From NCBI RefSeq assembly GCF_017744655.1, contig NZ_JAGIAW010000014.1, positions 124,001 to 188,000 of the forward strand: DNA of 64,000 nucleotides. Reading direction: 5' to 3'. Of this stretch, positions 44,207-53,855 are shown one piece after another. The notes below the pieces were generated by a model that saw only the letters and a program-made list of their open reading frames with translations, was not told the DNA's origin and made no database searches. The translations under genes were made by a program, and so were the position numbers. This stretch comes from Devosia sp. Its GTDB lineage: Bacteria; Pseudomonadota; Alphaproteobacteria; Rhizobiales; Devosiaceae. Every line of letters starts with the position of its first letter. Positions within the stretch are counted from its first letter, which is position 1.

Positions 44207-45223
44207 TCAGCCCCAGCAAAGGTTGGCGCCTTCGGTCGTATCGATGGAGTCGACGCCATCGACCGGCTGGTCGGTCACCAGTTTCACGCCGGTATCGTAG
44301 AAGTCCTTGCCTTCAGTCGGCATCGGCTTGGTGCCGCTATCGGCCCAGGCCTTGATCGCTTCCACGCCAAGGGCCGCCATCTGCAAGGGATACTGCTGCG
44401 AGGTGGCGCCGATGACGCCGTCCTTCACATTGGCCACGCCCGGGCACCCGCCGTCGACGGAGACGATGGTGACATCCTTTTCGCGACCGATGGATTTCAG
44501 CGCTTCATAGGCGCCAGCAGCGGAGGGTTCGTTGATCGTATAGACGACATTGATCATCGGGTCCTTGGCGAGGAGGTTTTCCATGGCCTTGCGACCGCCC
44601 TCCTCGTTACCGGCCGTCACGTCATGGCCGACGATGCGCGGATCGCTTTCATCGCCCCACTTGTTGGGATCGCCCAGGTCGATGCCGAAGCCGGAGAGAA
44701 AGCCCTGGTCGCGCAGCACATCAACGCTGGGCTGGCTGACGGCGAGGTCGAGCATGGCGATCTTGGCATTGGCAGCCTCTGCGCCAAGCTTGCCAGCGGC
44801 CCATTTGCCGATCAGTTCGCCGGCCAGGAAATTGTCGGTGGCGAAGGTAGCGTCAGCCGCGTCGACCGGATTGAGGGGGGTATCAAGCGCGATGACCAGC
44901 AGGCCGGCATCGCGGGCCTTCTGGACTGACTGGACGATAGCCGAAGTATCGGAGGCGGCGATGAGAATGCCCTTGGCGCCATCGGCGATGCAGGTTTCGA
45001 TGGCGGCAACCTGGGTTTCATGATCGCCGTCGATCTTGCCGGCAAAGGCTTTGAGCGTCACGCCCAGTTCCTGCGCCTTGGCTTCGGCGCCTTCCTTCAT
45101 CTTGACGAAGAAGGGATTGGTATCGGTCTTGGTGATGAGGCAGGCGCTGACGGCATCCTGTGCCAGGGCAGCGGACGACATGACGGCAAGGCTCAATGCC
45201 GTGCCAATAAGCAGCTTCTTCAC
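44207..45223 (-). CDS. frcB: Fructose/ribose-type ABC transporter binding protein (FrcB-like)
   Basis: 338-aa periplasmic protein of the ribose-binding family 4-like fold. I choose GTG 45223 since GGGAG lies 7 nt upstream and the signal peptide then begins at once ([20 protein letters not shown], cleavage near residue 21). Sugar-contact phrases include [20 protein letters not shown] (about 30), [20 protein letters not shown] (about 120) and [15 protein letters not shown] (about 230). It is the first gene of the frcBCA unit and is divergent from a ROK regulator. Confidence 0.9.
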   Translation of the reverse strand: MKKLLIGTALSLAVMSSAALAQDAVSACLITKTDTNPFFVKMKEGAEAKAQELGVTLKAFAGKIDGDHETQVAAIETCIADGAKGILIAASDTSAIVQSVQKARDAGLLVIALDTPLNPVDAADATFATDNFLAGELIGKWAAGKLGAEAANAKIAMLDLAVSQPSVDVLRDQGFLSGFGIDLGDPNKWGDESDPRIVGHDVTAGNEEGGRKAMENLLAKDPMINVVYTINEPSAAGAYEALKSIGREKDVTIVSVDGGCPGVANVKDGVIGATSQQYPLQMAALGVEAIKAWADSGTKPMPTEGKDFYDTGVKLVTDQPVDGVDSIDTTEGANLCWG

Positions 45224-45338
45224 GGATTTCTCTCCCTTGAAACAGCCCCCGCCAAAGCGGCTCCTCCACAGGCGGAAGGCTGGTTCCATGCGTTTTCACC
45301 CTTCCATCGTTGCGCGGAAGAGGATCGGTCGTCAATAT

Positions 45339-45353
45339 ATAAATCTCATTTAT
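45339..45353. promoter_or_regulatory. AT-rich palindrome between frcB and the ROK gene
   Basis: ATAAAT-CTC-ATTTAT (45339-45353) is a perfect 6+3+6 palindrome inside an AT-rich patch that continues as TTATTTATT. ROK repressors of the NagC/Mlc kind bind AT-rich palindromes, so this is the best operator for the adjacent ROK gene. Confidence 0.55.
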
Positions 45354-45411
45354 TTATTTATTCGAGATGCGCTATCTTCCGCTTCGGAAAAGCTCCAACT
45401 ATGGTGCCGCC

Positions 45412-46608
45412 ATGACTACGGCAAACATCAGAAGCGTCAGCAGCGGGGTCAACCAGAGTGGGGTTCGGGATCACAACGAACGGCTGCTGCTGACCCTTTT
45501 GCAGCGTCATGGAGCACTGGCCGGCAGCGACCTGGCGCGCCTCGCAAACCTCTCACCGCAAACGGTTTCGATCATTCTGCGCGAGATGGAGGCTGAGGGA
45601 CTTCTGGCGCGCGGTGCGCCGGTCAAGGGCAAGGTCGGGAAGCCTTCCGTGCCTATGAGTCTGGCCGAGGGCGGCGTGCTCTCGGTCGGCTGCAAGATCG
45701 GGCGGCGCAGCGCCGTGCTGCTGCTCGCCGATTTCCGCGGCACGGTGCGCCAGCAGCTGCAGATCACCTATGCCTATCCCCTCCCGGAGCGCATCTTCGC
45801 CTTCCTGCGCGAGGGCCTGACGCAGATTCTCGCCTCCTGTTCGGCGGACGAACGCACCCGCATTTGCGGCATCGGCATCGGCGTGCCGTTCGAACTTTGG
45901 AAATGGAACGAACTCGTCGGTGCCCCGGCCGAAGAATTCCTGCTCTGGAAGGATGTCGATTTCGCCACTGAGCTGGCCGAGTTCACCGACCTGCCGGTCA
46001 GCCTCGTCAACGATGCCACAGCAGGATGTCAGGCCGAGCACATCTATGGGCGCGGCAAGGAGTTTCGCGACTACGCCTATTTCTTCGTCGGCGCCTTCAT
46101 CGGCGGCGGCATTGTCCTCAACAACTCGGTCTATCCCGGCCATCGCGGCAATGCCGGAGCCCTGGGCTCGCTCCGCAGTTTTGGTCCGCAGGGCGAAAGC
46201 CAGCAATTGATCGACGTTGCCTCGATCCACCTCCTCGAAACCCGCCTCATCGAAAATGGCCACGACCCGGCAGAACTCTGGACGTTGCCGCAGGATTGGA
46301 GCCGTTTCCCCCGCTTCGTCGAGCCCTGGATCGGCCGCACCGCCCAGGAACTCGCTCGCGCCAGCCTTTCGGTCTGCGCCGTCATCGATTTTGAAGCCAT
46401 CCTGATCGATGGCGCCTTCCCAACTGCGGTCAAACACGAGCTCGTCGAAAGAACCCGCCGCTACCTCGTCAATCAGGACATGCGCGGCCTCATAGCCCCG
46501 CGCGTGGAAGCCGCGACCGTCGGCTTCAACGCCCGCGCCATCGGCGCCGCCGCCAGCCCCCTCTTCGACCGCTACTTCATGAACGGCAACCTGCGCCTGA
46601 CGGCGTAA
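45412..46608 (+). CDS. ROK family transcriptional regulator
   Basis: 398-aa repressor-type ROK protein. The N-terminal winged helix (about 20-75) has ALAGSDLARLANLSPQTVSI, and the sugar-kinase-like domain follows. SLVNDATAGCQAEHIYG (about 205) and FIGGGIVLNNSVYPGHRGNAG (trimmed: FIGGGIV then GHRGNAG) mark the ROK core. The usual CxCGxxGCxE zinc motif is missing after GHRGNAGALGS. ATG 45412 starts just before the helix-turn-helix; ATG 45367 in frame is an alternative but overlaps the palindrome patch. It likely regulates frcBCA. Confidence 0.88.
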   Translation: MTTANIRSVSSGVNQSGVRDHNERLLLTLLQRHGALAGSDLARLANLSPQTVSIILREMEAEGLLARGAPVKGKVGKPSVPMSLAEGGVLSVGCKIGRRSAVLLLADFRGTVRQQLQITYAYPLPERIFAFLREGLTQILASCSADERTRICGIGIGVPFELWKWNELVGAPAEEFLLWKDVDFATELAEFTDLPVSLVNDATAGCQAEHIYGRGKEFRDYAYFFVGAFIGGGIVLNNSVYPGHRGNAGALGSLRSFGPQGESQQLIDVASIHLLETRLIENGHDPAELWTLPQDWSRFPRFVEPWIGRTAQELARASLSVCAVIDFEAILIDGAFPTAVKHELVERTRRYLVNQDMRGLIAPRVEAATVGFNARAIGAAASPLFDRYFMNGNLRLTA

Positions 46609-46614
46609 AGCCCA

Positions 46615-47601
46615 TCAGGTGTAACGAATGCGAGGGTCGAGCCAGGCAAGTAGGAGATCGGAAAGGAGGGTACCGATCACCGTGAGGACGCTGAGCATCA
46701 TGATGAAGCTGCCCGCCAGATACATATCCTGGCTGATCAGCGCCTGAAGCAGCAAGGGACCGGTCATGGGCAGGTTGAGCACTACCGCCGTGATGGTCGC
46801 GCCCGAGACGAGCGTGGGCAGAACCCAGCCAACCGTGGAAATGAACGGGTTGAGCGCAATGCGGACCGGATATTTGAGCAGCATGCGCCTTTCCGACAGG
46901 CCATAGGCCCGCGCCGTCGTCACATAGGGCTTGCCCAGTTCATCGAGAAGATTGGCTCGCAGGATGCGGATGAGAGATGCCGTGCCGCTGGTCCCGAGCA
47001 CGATGGTGGGGATGATCAGGTGCTGTCCCATGTCGAGCAGCTTGCCCCAGCTCCAGGGCGCATTCTCGTATTCGGCCGAGAACAGACCGCCGATACCGGT
47101 GCCGAAATAGCGGAAGGCGATATACATGAGGACGAGGGCAAAAAGGAAATTGGGGATGGCAAGGCCAAGCACGCCGACGAACGTGGCGAGATAGTCGCCA
47201 ATCGTGTTCTTGCGCACGGCCGTGTAGATGCCGATGGGCAGAGAGATAGCCCAGATGAAAAGCAGGGTGATGAGCGCGAGGACGAAGGTAAGGCCAAGCC
47301 GGTTCCAGAGAAGATCTGCGACCGGGCGGCGCCATTCGAGCGAATAGCCGAAGTCCCCGGCAAAGATGATATTGGAGATCCATTTCCAATATTGAACCCA
47401 GAACGGATCATCGAGCCCGTAGCGTGACCGGATGGCAGCCATCTCCGCCGGATCGACCGTCGTGCCCTGCAGGTTCAACTGGGCGACCATGGCGGTCACA
47501 TAGTCGCCGGGCGGCAGTTGAATGATGACGAAGGTCATCAGCGAAATCGCAGCGACGGTGACGATCATGTAGAGCAAGCGGCGCAGGATGAAGGCGGTCA
47601 T
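46615..47601 (-). CDS. Peptide-type ABC transporter permease (DppB-like)
   Basis: 328-aa inner-membrane permease. First helix FILRRLLYMIVTVAAISLMT, the periplasmic block IRSRYGLDDPFWVQYWKWIS with GDFGYSLEWRRPV, then five helices. EAA loop YVTTARAYGLSERRMLLKY (about 230-248). ATG 47601 has GGAG about 7 nt upstream. It is the last gene of the operon that starts at 54991, far from its DppC partner. A perfect hairpin separates it from the binding protein. It ends 6 nt from the convergent ROK gene. Confidence 0.92.
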   Translation of the reverse strand: MTAFILRRLLYMIVTVAAISLMTFVIIQLPPGDYVTAMVAQLNLQGTTVDPAEMAAIRSRYGLDDPFWVQYWKWISNIIFAGDFGYSLEWRRPVADLLWNRLGLTFVLALITLLFIWAISLPIGIYTAVRKNTIGDYLATFVGVLGLAIPNFLFALVLMYIAFRYFGTGIGGLFSAEYENAPWSWGKLLDMGQHLIIPTIVLGTSGTASLIRILRANLLDELGKPYVTTARAYGLSERRMLLKYPVRIALNPFISTVGWVLPTLVSGATITAVVLNLPMTGPLLLQALISQDMYLAGSFIMMLSVLTVIGTLLSDLLLAWLDPRIRYT

Positions 47602-47620
47602 CGAACTCTCCGAAACGGGA

Positions 47621-47646
47621 GTCGCCCGGCCCTTGGGCCGGGCGAC
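47621..47646 (-). other. Perfect hairpin between binding-protein and DppB-like genes
   Basis: GTCGCCCGGC (47621-47630) pairs perfectly with GCCGGGCGAC (47637-47646), and two more pairs can form inside. It has no U-tract and lies directly downstream of the binding-protein stop at 47657. Confidence 0.6.
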
Positions 47647-47656
47647 GGAACAAGGT

Positions 47657-49591
47657 CTATTCGGCTTCGTAGTAGAACTGCTCGGGATTGGCGGCGCCCG
47701 GATGGGCGTATTCGGAGCTGGCAAGCAGCACGGATGGGAAATTGCCCATACGCTTGTTCACGATGCCGTAGTCCGAGGTCGGCTGCATCACGCCGATGGT
47801 ATAGAACTCGTCCTTGGAAATGCGCAGCACTTCCTGCATCAGCCGCAGGCGCTCGCTGGCATCCACTTCGGCAAAAACCTGCTGGTAAAGATCCATCTGT
47901 TGCTTGGCGGCTTCGGACGGCTCTTCTGGGTTGGTGTCATTGGTGAACCACTGTCCCCAGGTCGTGGCGTAGAAGGCGGCCCAGGACGAGGGAAAGTAGT
48001 ATTTCGGATCAAAGATAGAGTCCGCGCCGCCCGATGCAGACCAGACCGCCGCATCGTGGTCATTGGACTCGACCCGCTGATTAAGGGCCGTCGTGTCGGA
48101 GGTATTGACGAGCAGATCAACCCCGATCTGGCGCCAATAGCCCTTGATCAGTTCAGCACTATCGATCCAGGGCTGGCGAATGACCGATATGTCGATGGTG
48201 AATTGCAGCGGCCGGCCATCGGACATGAGACGGATGCCATTGCCGTCCTTCTCGGTGAGCCCCAGGCCATCGAGCATTTCATTGGCTTTGGCGATATCGA
48301 AATCGGTGAACTGGGTCGCCATTTCCTCGTCAAAGAGTGGGGATTCGGGACGTTCAACCGTCTGGTAGGGCAGGCCCTGGCCCAGCCAGACAAGCTCGAT
48401 GACCTCTTCGCGGTTAATGGCCGTCGACAGTGCCTGGCGGAAGACCTTATTGCCGAACAAATCGCGCAACACGGGATCCTTGTGGGTCATGTTGAGCGAA
48501 ACGATCATGAGGTTGGCGCGGTTGGGCAGCACCTCGTAGAACTCATAACCGCCCGCTTCCTGATTGTCGAAAAAGGTGCCGCGATTTTCCGGCGTGGCGA
48601 CAAACCCGACATAGGAGTCGAGCATGTCGAAGTCGCCATTGGCGGCCTTGAGCGTGGTGACCTGCGCGTCGGTAATGATGTCTACTGTGACCCGATCGAA
48701 ATAGGGCAGTTGGTTCCCTTCGGTGTCGACCTTGAAATAATAGGGATTGCGCTCGGCGATGACCTGCGAGCCGCTGCCTTGCCCGATGCCCTGGGTTATG
48801 ATCCAGGGGTGGAGCCGCGGCATTTCGGGATTGCGCCACATATCCGCCTTGGCGTGGAAATTCTGCACCCAGTCGGTGCCGCCGGCGCTTGCGTTGAAAT
48901 CCGGATGGAACTGCTCGAGATAGTGCTTGGGATAGGCGAAGGGCTGGTTCTGCTCGGCGTCATTGGCAGGCGTCGCCATATATTGCAGCAGGAGCCCATT
49001 GGGTCCGCCAAAGACGAACTTGACGGTGGTGTCGTCGATCTTCTCGACCACCAGCGGTTTGTCATTGCGGACGGTCCAGGTGGGTTTGGAAGGGAAAAGC
49101 GCGGTGTTGGAATAGACGTTCTTGTACCAGAACATCACGTCATCGGCAGTGAAGGGTTCGCCATCGCTCCACTTGTGTCCCTCGCGCAGATGAAAGGTAT
49201 ATTCCGAGCCGTCCTCGTTGATCTCGACGTCTTCGGCGACGTTCATGATGACATCAGGGACGATGTCGGCCTGCTCGATATCGGGCTGCCAGGTCACGGA
49301 GCGGACGAAGTTCTCGTAGCCGATGGTGCGCGCCAGGGTACCGATATCGCTTGGTGAACTCATCACCATGCGCCAGGTGCCGCCATATTGACCGACGGAT
49401 TCAAAGGGCTCCACCACCATTGGATTGGCGGGCAGGCGCTCCTCGACCGGTGGCAGCGCCCCGGACGCGACCTGATCGGACAGGACCGGGGCTTCGTGAT
49501 AATCCTGCGCGAGCGCAGCGGCCGACGACAGCAGCAGGGCAACCAGAGTCAACTTGGGCACTGTCAGTGCCAGCTTCGACAGATCAGGCAT
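47657..49591 (-). CDS. Large peptide-type ABC transporter substrate-binding protein (SBP family 5)
   Basis: 644-aa periplasmic protein, longer than DppA (about 535) and in the size range of family 5 members that bind oligosaccharides. Signal peptide residues 1-28 (LTLVALLLSSAAALA, cleavage ALA|QD). Hallmarks: YTFHLREGHKWSDGEPFTAD near 130 and FRQALSTAINREEVIELVWL near 395. AGGAGGAG precedes ATG 49591. The neighbouring glycosidase-like gene suggests a glycoside substrate. Confidence 0.9.
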   Translation of the reverse strand: MPDLSKLALTVPKLTLVALLLSSAAALAQDYHEAPVLSDQVASGALPPVEERLPANPMVVEPFESVGQYGGTWRMVMSSPSDIGTLARTIGYENFVRSVTWQPDIEQADIVPDVIMNVAEDVEINEDGSEYTFHLREGHKWSDGEPFTADDVMFWYKNVYSNTALFPSKPTWTVRNDKPLVVEKIDDTTVKFVFGGPNGLLLQYMATPANDAEQNQPFAYPKHYLEQFHPDFNASAGGTDWVQNFHAKADMWRNPEMPRLHPWIITQGIGQGSGSQVIAERNPYYFKVDTEGNQLPYFDRVTVDIITDAQVTTLKAANGDFDMLDSYVGFVATPENRGTFFDNQEAGGYEFYEVLPNRANLMIVSLNMTHKDPVLRDLFGNKVFRQALSTAINREEVIELVWLGQGLPYQTVERPESPLFDEEMATQFTDFDIAKANEMLDGLGLTEKDGNGIRLMSDGRPLQFTIDISVIRQPWIDSAELIKGYWRQIGVDLLVNTSDTTALNQRVESNDHDAAVWSASGGADSIFDPKYYFPSSWAAFYATTWGQWFTNDTNPEEPSEAAKQQMDLYQQVFAEVDASERLRLMQEVLRISKDEFYTIGVMQPTSDYGIVNKRMGNFPSVLLASSEYAHPGAANPEQFYYEAE

Positions 49592-49643
49592 GAGTTTCTC
49601 CTCCTCCATGTTCAGGTCTATGGCGGTGTATCCGCCTTGGTCT

Positions 49644-49668
49644 GGAGCCGGCGGGGCACGCCGGCTCC
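49644..49668 (-). other. Perfect 10-bp hairpin between glycosidase-like and binding-protein genes
   Basis: GGAGCCGGCG (49644-49653) pairs perfectly with CGCCGGCTCC (49659-49668) around GGGCA. It lies 5 nt past the glycosidase-like stop (49674). With the hairpin at 47621-47646 it leaves the binding-protein cistron bracketed on both sides. Confidence 0.6.
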
Positions 49669-49673
49669 CGAAA

Positions 49674-51776
49674 TCAGTGGGCGCGGACCTGGATGGCCTC
49701 GAAGGCCTCGACCGGGGGCAGCGCGTACCAGAGATAGCCTTCGCTATCGGCGGGGCCCTCAGGCTGCACCGTCTCGCCCGATACAAGGGCCAGGGCCGCA
49801 CCCGTGACCCCGCGAACACCGAGGCGCAGGCCATGCAGAGCCGGCGCGTCCTCGTAGAGATTGTTGCGTTGGCCGCTGTAATTGATGAGGTGGACCAGCA
49901 CCTTGCCCTCGGCGGGCTGGCTCTGCACCGTCACTTCGAGCGAACCGCGTCCCTCCACCTTTACCCTCGCCGGCGCGATGTGGCGGACGACAAGATCGGT
50001 GAGGAAGGTCCGGGTATGGGGCAGGCTGTCGCGATAGTAGAGCGCATCGGCATGCCAGGGCACATAGATCGCCCTGCCCTTGCCATGGGCGCCGATAATC
50101 GCGCCGGGCATGTCGCTTTCATAGTCGGGGAAGCAGAGTTCGGGCGGGCCGAACCGTTGCGGCGGCAGGAGTTTCAGAACCGTTTCGGCCCCTTGTGCGG
50201 CCTCTGCGACGTAATAGGTGTGATCAAGCATCAGGAGCTTGACGTCGTCGCTGATCGGCAATTCGCCCGGCGTGACGCGGAAATAGGCCCCCTTCATGTT
50301 GGGGCGTGCCATCGGCCTGTCGGTAATGGGCAGGCTCTTGAGCGCAGGCGTCTCACGCCGCGCACCCTTTTCGTCATAGAGCCCGGTTTCGCCCGTAGCG
50401 AGCAGCACGCCGCCGGCCTTGACCCAGGCGTCGATAGCTCTGGCTTCGGCATCGGACATGCAGGTGACATTGGGCAGGACCAGCGCATCGTAGCGCGAGA
50501 GCACATCGGCGCCCTTGTCGCCTGTGATGACTTCATCGACGACGAGATCGAAAGGCAGGCGTGCTTCGACCAGGGCCCGATAGGCGCCGCGGAAGGCGGC
50601 CTCGGCGAGATGGCCGCTGGCCGGGCGCTTGGAATAGCCCCCTGCCCCATGTCCGGGTACGACAGCGTGGGAATGATAGAGCGCAATTTTCGAGGCCGGC
50701 TTGAGGCCGACATAGTGGCGTTCGTTGGCCTTGTGCCAATGAAAGAGCCTTGAAGTGTCCGGGAAGGCGGTCTTGTCGTCCTGCTCCATCACGCCGAGCA
50801 GATAATAGTCGAGCGTGGCCCCGCTACCCAGTTGCTGGGCGGCGCGGGCCAGCTGATAGGGCCCGGTCTCGGAGACGAAGCGCCAGGCAAAGTCGATGAA
50901 ATTGGCCGATGTCGAGGACACCGTCTTGCCCTGACCATAGGCCTGTCCCCAACGCGCCTGTTCCCCGGCCTGATAAGGCCATTCCGGTTGCGGCCGGTCG
51001 ACGGCGCGCTGGGTTTCCATGCGGATGAGATCGCTGTCACCGCGATGGCCGGTCATGGCGACCTGCGGGGCGACCTGCTTGATGTGCTTGTAGACCTTGG
51101 CGCGCAATGCGAGCGAAGTGCGGTCCTTGAACTCCAGATAATCGGCATAGGATGGATCGGAGAAATCCTCCTTGAGCGGGAGGGCCTTGCCATACATATC
51201 GTGGAAGAGACGTCGGCAATTGTCGCACACGCAGGTGCCGAAATAGTGCCCCGAATAGGTGAAGTTGGTGTAGCCGAACATGTTGAAGAACACGCCGTCC
51301 ACGTCATATTTGCCGAGAGATTCCGAGATGATCTCCAGCGAATAGTCCTGATACCAGCCCCCGTTCACGCAGGCCTGGTAAGTGCCGTTATATTCGAGCG
51401 CCTCGCCCCTGGCATTGTGTACAAACCAATCAGGGTGGGCCTCGTAACCCAAGCGGGTGGCCTTGGACATGTCATAGCGTCCGACAAGCGCAATGCCTTC
51501 GGAATGGGCAGCCTCGATGGCATCCCCCAGCGCATCGCCCTTCATATGCGGGTTGATGGCATGAAGATCGAGCGTCGTGGGGTAGAAGGCGTAGATACCA
51601 CCGATATTGTAGAGCAGCACGTCGGCGCCGAAAGCCTTGACCTCGCGGGCGAGCGCCTTCTGATCATAGAGCGCGTCGGTCTGGCGCAGGTTGGTCTGCA
51701 CCATGCGATAGGGGCGCTTCCACCAGTTCTTGGTATCGGCAGCGACACCCGCGCCGGCCTCTTGTTCATGCAGCAT
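49674..51776 (-). CDS. Glycoside-hydrolase-like protein with beta-galactosidase-trimerisation-like domain
   Basis: 700 aa, no signal peptide, so cytoplasmic. Residues ~20-330 look like a (beta/alpha)8 barrel of the hypothetical glycosidase group related to fucosidase and beta-galactosidase barrels: KYDVDGVFFNMFGYTNF (about 155) and a CVCDNCRRLFHD cysteine block (about 182). Residues ~390-610 resemble the class I amidotransferase-like trimerisation domain (GGVLLATGETGLYDEKG about 463), and a small beta domain ends the chain. Catalytic acids cannot be fixed by eye. It overlaps the OppF-like gene by 11 bases within an importer operon, so it probably degrades the imported glycoside. Confidence 0.72.
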   Translation of the reverse strand: MLHEQEAGAGVAADTKNWWKRPYRMVQTNLRQTDALYDQKALAREVKAFGADVLLYNIGGIYAFYPTTLDLHAINPHMKGDALGDAIEAAHSEGIALVGRYDMSKATRLGYEAHPDWFVHNARGEALEYNGTYQACVNGGWYQDYSLEIISESLGKYDVDGVFFNMFGYTNFTYSGHYFGTCVCDNCRRLFHDMYGKALPLKEDFSDPSYADYLEFKDRTSLALRAKVYKHIKQVAPQVAMTGHRGDSDLIRMETQRAVDRPQPEWPYQAGEQARWGQAYGQGKTVSSTSANFIDFAWRFVSETGPYQLARAAQQLGSGATLDYYLLGVMEQDDKTAFPDTSRLFHWHKANERHYVGLKPASKIALYHSHAVVPGHGAGGYSKRPASGHLAEAAFRGAYRALVEARLPFDLVVDEVITGDKGADVLSRYDALVLPNVTCMSDAEARAIDAWVKAGGVLLATGETGLYDEKGARRETPALKSLPITDRPMARPNMKGAYFRVTPGELPISDDVKLLMLDHTYYVAEAAQGAETVLKLLPPQRFGPPELCFPDYESDMPGAIIGAHGKGRAIYVPWHADALYYRDSLPHTRTFLTDLVVRHIAPARVKVEGRGSLEVTVQSQPAEGKVLVHLINYSGQRNNLYEDAPALHGLRLGVRGVTGAALALVSGETVQPEGPADSEGYLWYALPPVEAFEAIQVRAH

Positions 51777-52821
51777 CGACAGTAACTCCCTTGAGCATCA
51801 ATTCTTCGGCGTGGTGGCAGGCAACAAGGCTGCTACCGACCGGGCGCAATTGCGGATCTTCGGCCTGGCAGCGGTCGGTGGCGTAGGGACAGCGCGGATG
51901 GAAAGCGCAACCGGTAGGCCGGTTGGCGGGATCGGCGACCTCGCCCTTGAGGCGGGTCGGGCGCTTGGCACGGGCGCTACGCGGATCGGGCCTTGGCACG
52001 GCCGCAAGAAGCGCAGCCGTATAGGGATGGCGTGGTGCGGCGAACAGCTGCTCGGTATCGCTGAGCTCAACGACACGGCCGGCATACATGACCGCCACGC
52101 GATCCGAGATATATTCAACAACGCTCAGGTCGTGGCTGATAAAGACATAGGTCAGCGCGAACTCTTCCTGCAGGTCCTGCATCAGGTTGAGTGTTTGGGC
52201 CTGGATCGACACATCGAGCGCCGAAACGCATTCATCGGCAACGACCAGCCGCGGATGTACCGCGAGGGCCCGGGCTATGCCGATGCGCTGCCGCTCGCCG
52301 CCCGAAAAGGCATAGGGGAAGCGGTTCATATATTCGGGGCGCAGGCCCACCTTGCGTAAGAGCGCGGCGACCTGGCTCTCGAGTTCGCGCTCGTCGCGGA
52401 CGCCGAAATTGCGCATCGACTCGCCGATGATGTCGATGACCCGACGCCGCGCATTGAGCGAAGCAAAGGGATCCTGGAAGATCATGCGGATATCGGAGCG
52501 ATAGGGCCGGAGCTCGGTTTCGCCGAGATGGGCAATATCTGTGCCGTTCTGATCCTTGCCGAAATAGTCTATCGACCCATTGGTGGGTTCGAGCACACGC
52601 ACGAGCGCCTGTCCGAGCGTGGTCTTGCCACAGCCGCTTTCGCCCACGATGGAAAGGGTTTCACCGGCGCGGATATCAAGGCTGATGCCATCGACGGCGC
52701 GGACATGGCCGACCGTGCGCTTGAGAATGCCGCGCTTGATGGGGAAATGGACCTTGAGGTCCTTCACCCGCATGAGCAGTTCCGGCGGGGGCGCGGCGTT
52801 GAGGGTGGGCTGAACGTTCAT
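51766..52821 (-). CDS. Peptide-type ABC transporter ATPase (OppF/DppF-like)
   Basis: 351-aa ATPase with the full OppF layout. Walker [12 protein letters not shown] (about 60), Q-loop [11 protein letters not shown], signature [15 protein letters not shown] (about 168), Walker [13 protein letters not shown] (about 188), with Cys where Pro is usual after the Glu. Switch His in FISHDLSVV. The C-terminal extension has four cysteine/histidine-type residues ([20 protein letters not shown]), as in OppF proteins that bind an iron-sulphur cluster. ATGA overlap with the OppD-like gene. Confidence 0.93.
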   Translation of the reverse strand: MNVQPTLNAAPPPELLMRVKDLKVHFPIKRGILKRTVGHVRAVDGISLDIRAGETLSIVGESGCGKTTLGQALVRVLEPTNGSIDYFGKDQNGTDIAHLGETELRPYRSDIRMIFQDPFASLNARRRVIDIIGESMRNFGVRDERELESQVAALLRKVGLRPEYMNRFPYAFSGGERQRIGIARALAVHPRLVVADECVSALDVSIQAQTLNLMQDLQEEFALTYVFISHDLSVVEYISDRVAVMYAGRVVELSDTEQLFAAPRHPYTAALLAAVPRPDPRSARAKRPTRLKGEVADPANRPTGCAFHPRCPYATDRCQAEDPQLRPVGSSLVACHHAEELMLKGVTVDAA

Positions 52822-53855
52822 GCCGATACTCCCGCGGCGTCGCCGACAATGGCCGGATCACGCATGTGGCAGGCCGCGAAATGCCCGGGCGCCAATTCGA
52901 GGTTGCGTGGATCGACCTGATCGCAGAGCCCCGCGCGCGCTTCGGCGCAGCGTGTATTGAACGGGCAGCCCTTGGGCCGGTTGAGCGGATGGGGCACCAT
53001 GCCCTCGATGGCCCGCAGGCGCTGCCCCCTCGCCCGGCGGGCACCGAGCTTGGGAATGGAGGAGAGCAGCGCCAGCGTGTAGGGATGCTGAGGATTGTAG
53101 AAAATTTCCTCGACCGGACCGCGTTCGACGACGCGGCCGAGATAGACCACGGCCACTTCATCGGCGATCTCGGCGACCACACCGAGATCGTGGGTGATGA
53201 ACACCACCCCCATACCCAGTTCGCGCTGCAGATCCGCGATGAGATCGAGGATATTGGCCTGAGTGGTCACATCGAGCGCCGTGGTCGGCTCGTCGGCAAT
53301 GAGTAAGGCCGGTTCGCAAGCGAGCGCCATGGCGATCATGACGCGCTGGCGCATGCCACCGCTCAATTCAAAGGGATAGTTGTTAAGGCGCTGGCGCGGG
53401 TTGGGGATGCCCACCTTGTCGAGCGCGTTGACGGCACGATCGATTGCGGCGGCCTTGCCGATGCGATGGTGGAGCAGGATCTTTTCCACCAGCTGGTCAC
53501 CGACGCTGTGGATCGGGGAGAGCGAGTTCATCGGCTCCTGGAAGATCATGGCGATGTCGCGACCGCGCACGGCACGGATGGGCTTGCCCGTTGGATCCAG
53601 CTTGGCGATGTCGACGGTGGGTTGGCCGGACCGCGTAAAAAGGATCTCGCCACCGGTGACCCGGCCGGGCGAGGCCACGATCTGCAGCAGCGAGCGGGCC
53701 AGCATCGACTTGCCCGAGCCGCTTTCGCCCACGATGCAAAGCGTCTTGCCTGAATGAGCGTCGAGATCGACACCGTCCACTGCCCGGATCGTGCCTTCAC
53801 GCAGGGCGAATTGAACCTGGAGATCGCGAATGGAAAGGAGGGGTTTGTCGCTCAT
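52818..53855 (-). CDS. Peptide-type ABC transporter ATPase (OppD/DppD-like)
   Basis: 345-aa ATPase. Walker [12 protein letters not shown] (about 40), Q-loop [11 protein letters not shown], signature [15 protein letters not shown] (about 165), Walker [13 protein letters not shown] (about 185), switch His in FITHDLGVV. The C-terminal extension carries [18 protein letters not shown] (about 300) with the OppD/F cysteine set. ATG 53855 (MSDKPLLS) overlaps the permease stop by four bases; the longer frame upstream lies inside the permease gene. Confidence 0.93.
   Translation of the reverse strand: MSDKPLLSIRDLQVQFALREGTIRAVDGVDLDAHSGKTLCIVGESGSGKSMLARSLLQIVASPGRVTGGEILFTRSGQPTVDIAKLDPTGKPIRAVRGRDIAMIFQEPMNSLSPIHSVGDQLVEKILLHHRIGKAAAIDRAVNALDKVGIPNPRQRLNNYPFELSGGMRQRVMIAMALACEPALLIADEPTTALDVTTQANILDLIADLQRELGMGVVFITHDLGVVAEIADEVAVVYLGRVVERGPVEEIFYNPQHPYTLALLSSIPKLGARRARGQRLRAIEGMVPHPLNRPKGCPFNTRCAEARAGLCDQVDPRNLELAPGHFAACHMRDPAIVGDAAGVSA

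Noticed and set aside
47588..49357. A 589-codon open frame on the plus strand
   Set aside because: Antisense to the family 5 binding-protein gene; no recognisable domain and no operon context.
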